Assembly: GCA_020849615.1 (NCBI GenBank)
Contig: JADLFW010000047.1
Coordinates: 23,792 to 87,791 of the forward strand
Source of the DNA: Phycisphaerales bacterium
GTDB lineage: Bacteria > Planctomycetota > Phycisphaerae > Phycisphaerales > UBA1924
Length of the DNA: 64,000 nucleotides
Direction of reading: 5' to 3'
Position 1 is the first letter of the stretch. Each line of letters begins with the position of its first letter. This document shows, piece by piece, positions 61,455 through 64,000 of the stretch. The notes below the pieces were generated by a model. It saw nothing but the letters and a program-made list of their open reading frames with translations, was not told the DNA's origin and made no database searches. The position numbers and the translations under genes were made by a program.

Positions 61455-61866
61455 TGAAGTGGGAGGTCCGGGGCCCACAAGCTAGCCGGTTCGGCGTTCG
61501 TGGAGGACCCGGGAGTCTTACCGAACCCAATTCGGCGAGCCCCATCCTGGTATGGATCTCCCTCCCGAGAACGGTTCTAATCGAACGGGGATGAAAGTCC
61601 CCTTGGGGACTCCCTGAACGGGCATGGTCTTGCCCGGCGGCCGCTCGGTTCTATACTTGCCTGTTCGGCGACGGGACGGCCGCCGACCGCGGAATCCGAG
61701 GGGGTGCCCGGGTTCCGATTCTCCATTCCACCCGGCCCGGCCGCCGACACCCGGCGTGCGGGCCCGTCAACAAGCGCCCTGAAGCGGGTCAGGCTCCCGC
61801 GCGGCGGATGCCGCGGGAGGGCTTGCCGACCCAGATCCGCCGGTGTCGCTGCACAGGATTCTCGCC
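61455..61866. other. Leader region of rpsB
   Basis: 412 bases without a gene. A candidate promoter lies at 61630-61657, so the rpsB leader would be about 205 bases, long enough for an autoregulatory structure as known for rpsB in other bacteria. A short hairpin AGTCCC-CTTG-GGGACT (61595-61610) sits just upstream of the promoter. I do not see a recognisable RNA motif. Confidence 0.45.
61630..61657 (+). promoter_or_regulatory. Candidate promoter of the rpsB-tsf operon
   Basis: TTGCCC (61630-61635), 16 bases, TATACT (61652-61657). The -10 is near consensus. Transcription would begin near 61664. Confidence 0.5.
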
Positions 61867-62697
61867 ATGGCAAACTCACTTGTTCAGGACCTGATCGAAG
61901 CCGGAATTCACTTCGGTCAGCGGGCCAGCGGGTGGAACCCCAAGATGCAGCCGTTCATCTACGGCAAGCGCAACGGGATCCACATCATCGACATCAAGGA
62001 GACGGTCAAGGGCCTGCTCCTGGCCAAGAAGTACATCGCCCGCACGGTCGCCGAGGGCAAGGACATCTGCTTCGTCGGCACCAAGCGCCAGGCCAAGAGC
62101 GTCATCGAAACGCGCGTGCCCGATGTGAAGATGCACTACGTGACCGAGCGCTGGCTGGGCGGCACCCTGACCAACTTCCGGACGATCCGCCTGCGCCTCA
62201 AGCGCCTCGAGGAGCTCGAGACGATCCAGCAGAAGGACAACTTTGCGAGCTACTCCAAGAAGATGGAGAGCCAGCTGAAGCGCGAGCAGAAGAAGATCCA
62301 GCGCAACCTCGAGGGCATCCGGCACATGGAGAAGCTGCCGGGCGCCATGGTCGTCATCGACGTCCGCCGCGAGCTGACAGCGCTGAAGGAGGCCCGCAAG
62401 CTGGGCATCCCGACCATCTGCCTTCTCGACACCGACGGCGATCCCGACCTCGCCGACATCGCCATCCCGGGCAACGACGACTCCATGCGGTCGATCGACG
62501 TCGTGATCCGCGAGCTGTGCATGGCCGTCGCCGACGGTCGCCAGCAGCGCCAGGGCGCCCCCGACGCGGCCGCCCCGGGCGAGCCGGCTTCCGATCAGCC
62601 CCGCCGCAGCCGCCGGGCCCAGTTCCGCGCCGACGACGCCTCCGGCCCCGGCGACCCCGGCGCACGCGCCCCCGAGACCGTCCCCAGCCAGGCCTGA
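61867..62697 (+). CDS. rpsB: 30S ribosomal protein S2
   Basis: A 276-residue ribosomal protein. All family segments are visible: DLIEAGIHFGQRASGWNPKM, ERWLGGTLTNFRTI, KLPGAMVVIDVRREL and TDGDPDLADIAIPGNDDSMRSI. The last 50 residues are a Pro/Ala/Gly-rich, mostly disordered tail beyond the usual end, as often in large-genome planctomycetes. ATG 61867 has AGGA nine bases upstream; an earlier in-frame start at 61843 is less likely. tsf follows, the standard operon. Codons end in C far more than in the metabolic genes of the window. Confidence 0.95.
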   Translation: MANSLVQDLIEAGIHFGQRASGWNPKMQPFIYGKRNGIHIIDIKETVKGLLLAKKYIARTVAEGKDICFVGTKRQAKSVIETRVPDVKMHYVTERWLGGTLTNFRTIRLRLKRLEELETIQQKDNFASYSKKMESQLKREQKKIQRNLEGIRHMEKLPGAMVVIDVRRELTALKEARKLGIPTICLLDTDGDPDLADIAIPGNDDSMRSIDVVIRELCMAVADGRQQRQGAPDAAAPGEPASDQPRRSRRAQFRADDASGPGDPGARAPETVPSQA

Positions 62698-62759
62698 GCG
62701 TTCAGCGAGTTCCTCTGTAATCCACCCGACCCGTGTTCAAGCCGCGGAGTGTTTCGCCG

Positions 62760-63575
62760 ATGGCCGAGATCAACGCCAAAGACGTGATGAACCTTCGTAA
62801 CCGCACCGGCCTGCCCATGATGGACTGCAAGTCCGCCCTGGCCGAGGCCGAGGGCAATGTCGACAAGGCCGAGGAGATCCTCCGCAAGAAGCTCGGCGCC
62901 AAGATGGCGGGCAAGACCGCCCGGGCCGCCGGCGAAGGCCGGGTCGCGATCTCCAAGTCCCGCGAGGCCGCCACCATCATCGAGCTGCGCACCGAGACCG
63001 ACTTCACCGCCAAGAACGAGAAGTTCGTCAACGCCGCGCAGAAGATCGCCGACCTCAGCATCAACGCCCACGCCGGCGCCGTCGTCGCCGACGGGCCCGT
63101 GCAGGCGATCGTCGATGAGCTGCGCATCTCCACGGGCGAGAACGTCTCCTTCGCCCGCGGGCACAAGTTCGAGCAGGACCCCGGCAGCGGCGCCTTCGGC
63201 AGCTACGTGCACCACGACGGCAAGACCGGCGTGCTGGTGCAGGCTGAAGGCTCGATCTCCGACGAGACGCTCCGCGAGATCTGCATGCACATCACCGCCG
63301 CGGTCCCGGTCCCCAAGGGGATCACCGCCAACGATGTGCCCGCCGATGTCGTGGAGAAGGAGCGCAAGTTCCGCATCGAGCAGGCGATCGAATCGGGCAA
63401 GCCCAAGGAAATCGCCGAGAAGATGGTCGAGGGCGGCATGCGGAAGTTTTTCGAAGAGATCTCCCTCATGGAGCAGCCCTGGGTCCGCGACCCCGCCAAG
63501 AAGATCAAAGACATCGTCGGGCCGAATGCCCGGATCGTCGCCTTCCTCCGCTGGCAGGTCGGCGAAACCGCCTGA
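62760..63575 (+). CDS. tsf: Translation elongation factor Ts
   Basis: A 271-residue guanine-nucleotide exchange factor for EF-Tu. The N-terminal TS-N domain (VMNLRNRTGLPMMDCKSALAEAEGN) with its LR-x-RTG motif is followed by the conserved ELRTETDFTAKNEKFV contact segment and two core subdomains. The length is typical of bacterial EF-Ts. GGAG lies eleven bases before ATG 62760. It is the second gene of the rpsB operon and ends just before a strong terminator. Confidence 0.95.
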   Translation: MAEINAKDVMNLRNRTGLPMMDCKSALAEAEGNVDKAEEILRKKLGAKMAGKTARAAGEGRVAISKSREAATIIELRTETDFTAKNEKFVNAAQKIADLSINAHAGAVVADGPVQAIVDELRISTGENVSFARGHKFEQDPGSGAFGSYVHHDGKTGVLVQAEGSISDETLREICMHITAAVPVPKGITANDVPADVVEKERKFRIEQAIESGKPKEIAEKMVEGGMRKFFEEISLMEQPWVRDPAKKIKDIVGPNARIVAFLRWQVGETA

Positions 63576-63603
63576 TCCCCAACCGACTCCCCTGCACCCA
63601 CCA

Positions 63604-63631
63604 CCCGCGGCCCGGCCGCGGGCTTTTTCTT
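63604..63631 (+). terminator. Intrinsic terminator of rpsB-tsf
   Basis: Perfect stem CCCGCGGC-CCG-GCCGCGGG followed by CTTTTTCTT, 28 bases after the tsf stop codon. Confidence 0.9.
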
Positions 63632-64000
63632 GCCCTGATTCCCCTCTGCCGAACTCCCCGGCTGTAAGACCCATAATCCAGCCCGCAGCGACGTCACAGT
63701 CCACAACTCCGGCCCAGACCGGCAGTTAGACGCAAGATCCCCGTCCAGCCGGGACCGCCGCCGTGTCCGCCGCCCGGTCCCGGGCCCGAGGCCCGGCCAG
63801 CGAACCGGCAGCGATCATCAATATTTTTGCCCGCATGACTGGCACATCCGGAACGGTGTGGCACGTTTGAAGTGTCTTGTCTCTCTCTCCTCCTATGACT
63901 CGGCCGCGGGCGGAAACACGCGACCGGGTTTACGAAGGTCCGAAACTCAGGAACGCCCGGAAGGGTGGGATGAGCGGAAGGCCTTGACCGGAGTCTTGTC
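63632..64000. other. Unassigned right end of the window
   Basis: No supported gene. A pyrimidine-rich stretch (63875-63895) and a possible -35 (TTGAAG near 63867) suggest a promoter, and a 30-residue frame from 63895 (MTRPRAETRDRVYEG...) lacks a ribosome binding site and looks random. A gene or RNA may begin beyond the edge. Confidence 0.4.

Noticed and set aside
63895..63987. 30-residue frame near the right edge
   Set aside because: No ribosome binding site, no protein-like pattern and no conserved feature.

Overview
The window is very GC-rich bacterial chromosome and reads as a member of the Planctomycetota, most likely Phycisphaerae-like. The signs are secreted proteins ending in a short hydrophobic stretch plus an Arg-rich tail (PEP-CTERM-like), FG-GAP proteins with dockerin-like calcium loops, a DUF1580 protein, a DUF1800 protein, prepilin-type proteins with the GHV-type C-terminal motif, and DUF1080 and Gfo/Idh/MocA proteins with Tat signals. 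This placement is inference from protein families; no rRNA gene is present.

Layout. About 0.1-5.6 kb is a run of minus-strand genes typical of an integrated element: small unknown proteins, a RepA-like AAA ATPase, a DUF1580 protein, an HTH-like protein and a tyrosine recombinase. At 5.9-10.1 kb are two tandem FG-GAP/dockerin proteins with a duplicated 80-nt leader, then a PEP-CTERM-like protein. At 10.1-17.1 kb is an acyl-CoA/leucine-type catabolic run (aminotransferase, HMG-CoA lyase, three crotonases, a long acyl-CoA dehydrogenase) closed by a strong terminator. At 17.4-19.5 kb is a hybrid histidine kinase whose membrane domain carries the ethylene-receptor copper-site residues. At 19.7-25.1 kb is a 2-oxoacid dehydrogenase cluster (E1 alpha, E1 beta, E2), interrupted by a FlbD-like small protein, a GNAT enzyme on the other strand and a lipoyl-like protein without the lipoyl lysine. 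No E3 gene is visible.

From 25.3 to 31 kb are tyrosine phenol-lyase, a tyrosine-decarboxylase-like enzyme, an MmgE/PrpD protein and two DinB-like proteins. From 31.5 to 42 kb are housekeeping and envelope genes (DUF4375 protein, isocitrate dehydrogenase, cysteine synthase, HtrA protease, PanB, a methyltransferase, an unknown 464-residue protein, a Tat-exported phosphoesterase, a PEP-CTERM-like protein). From 42.9 to 48.5 kb are a Gfo/Idh/MocA protein, a divergent DUF1080-GH29 fusion (sugar degradation) and a DUF1800 protein. At 48.6-51 kb are a manganese transporter, UspA and an MntR-like regulator, then adenylate kinase, two prepilin-type proteins, two PEP-CTERM-like proteins and ApaG.

A tRNA-Val(CAC) at 56.2 kb precedes the most system-like locus of the window: a 1249-residue CHAT protease-NTPase-TPR protein followed 49 bases later by an unrecognised 347-residue partner. 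rpsB and tsf close the window. Two codon-usage styles are visible. Most metabolic genes use G-ending codons and write Asp as GAT almost only before a G, whereas rpsB/tsf use C-ending codons and GAC.
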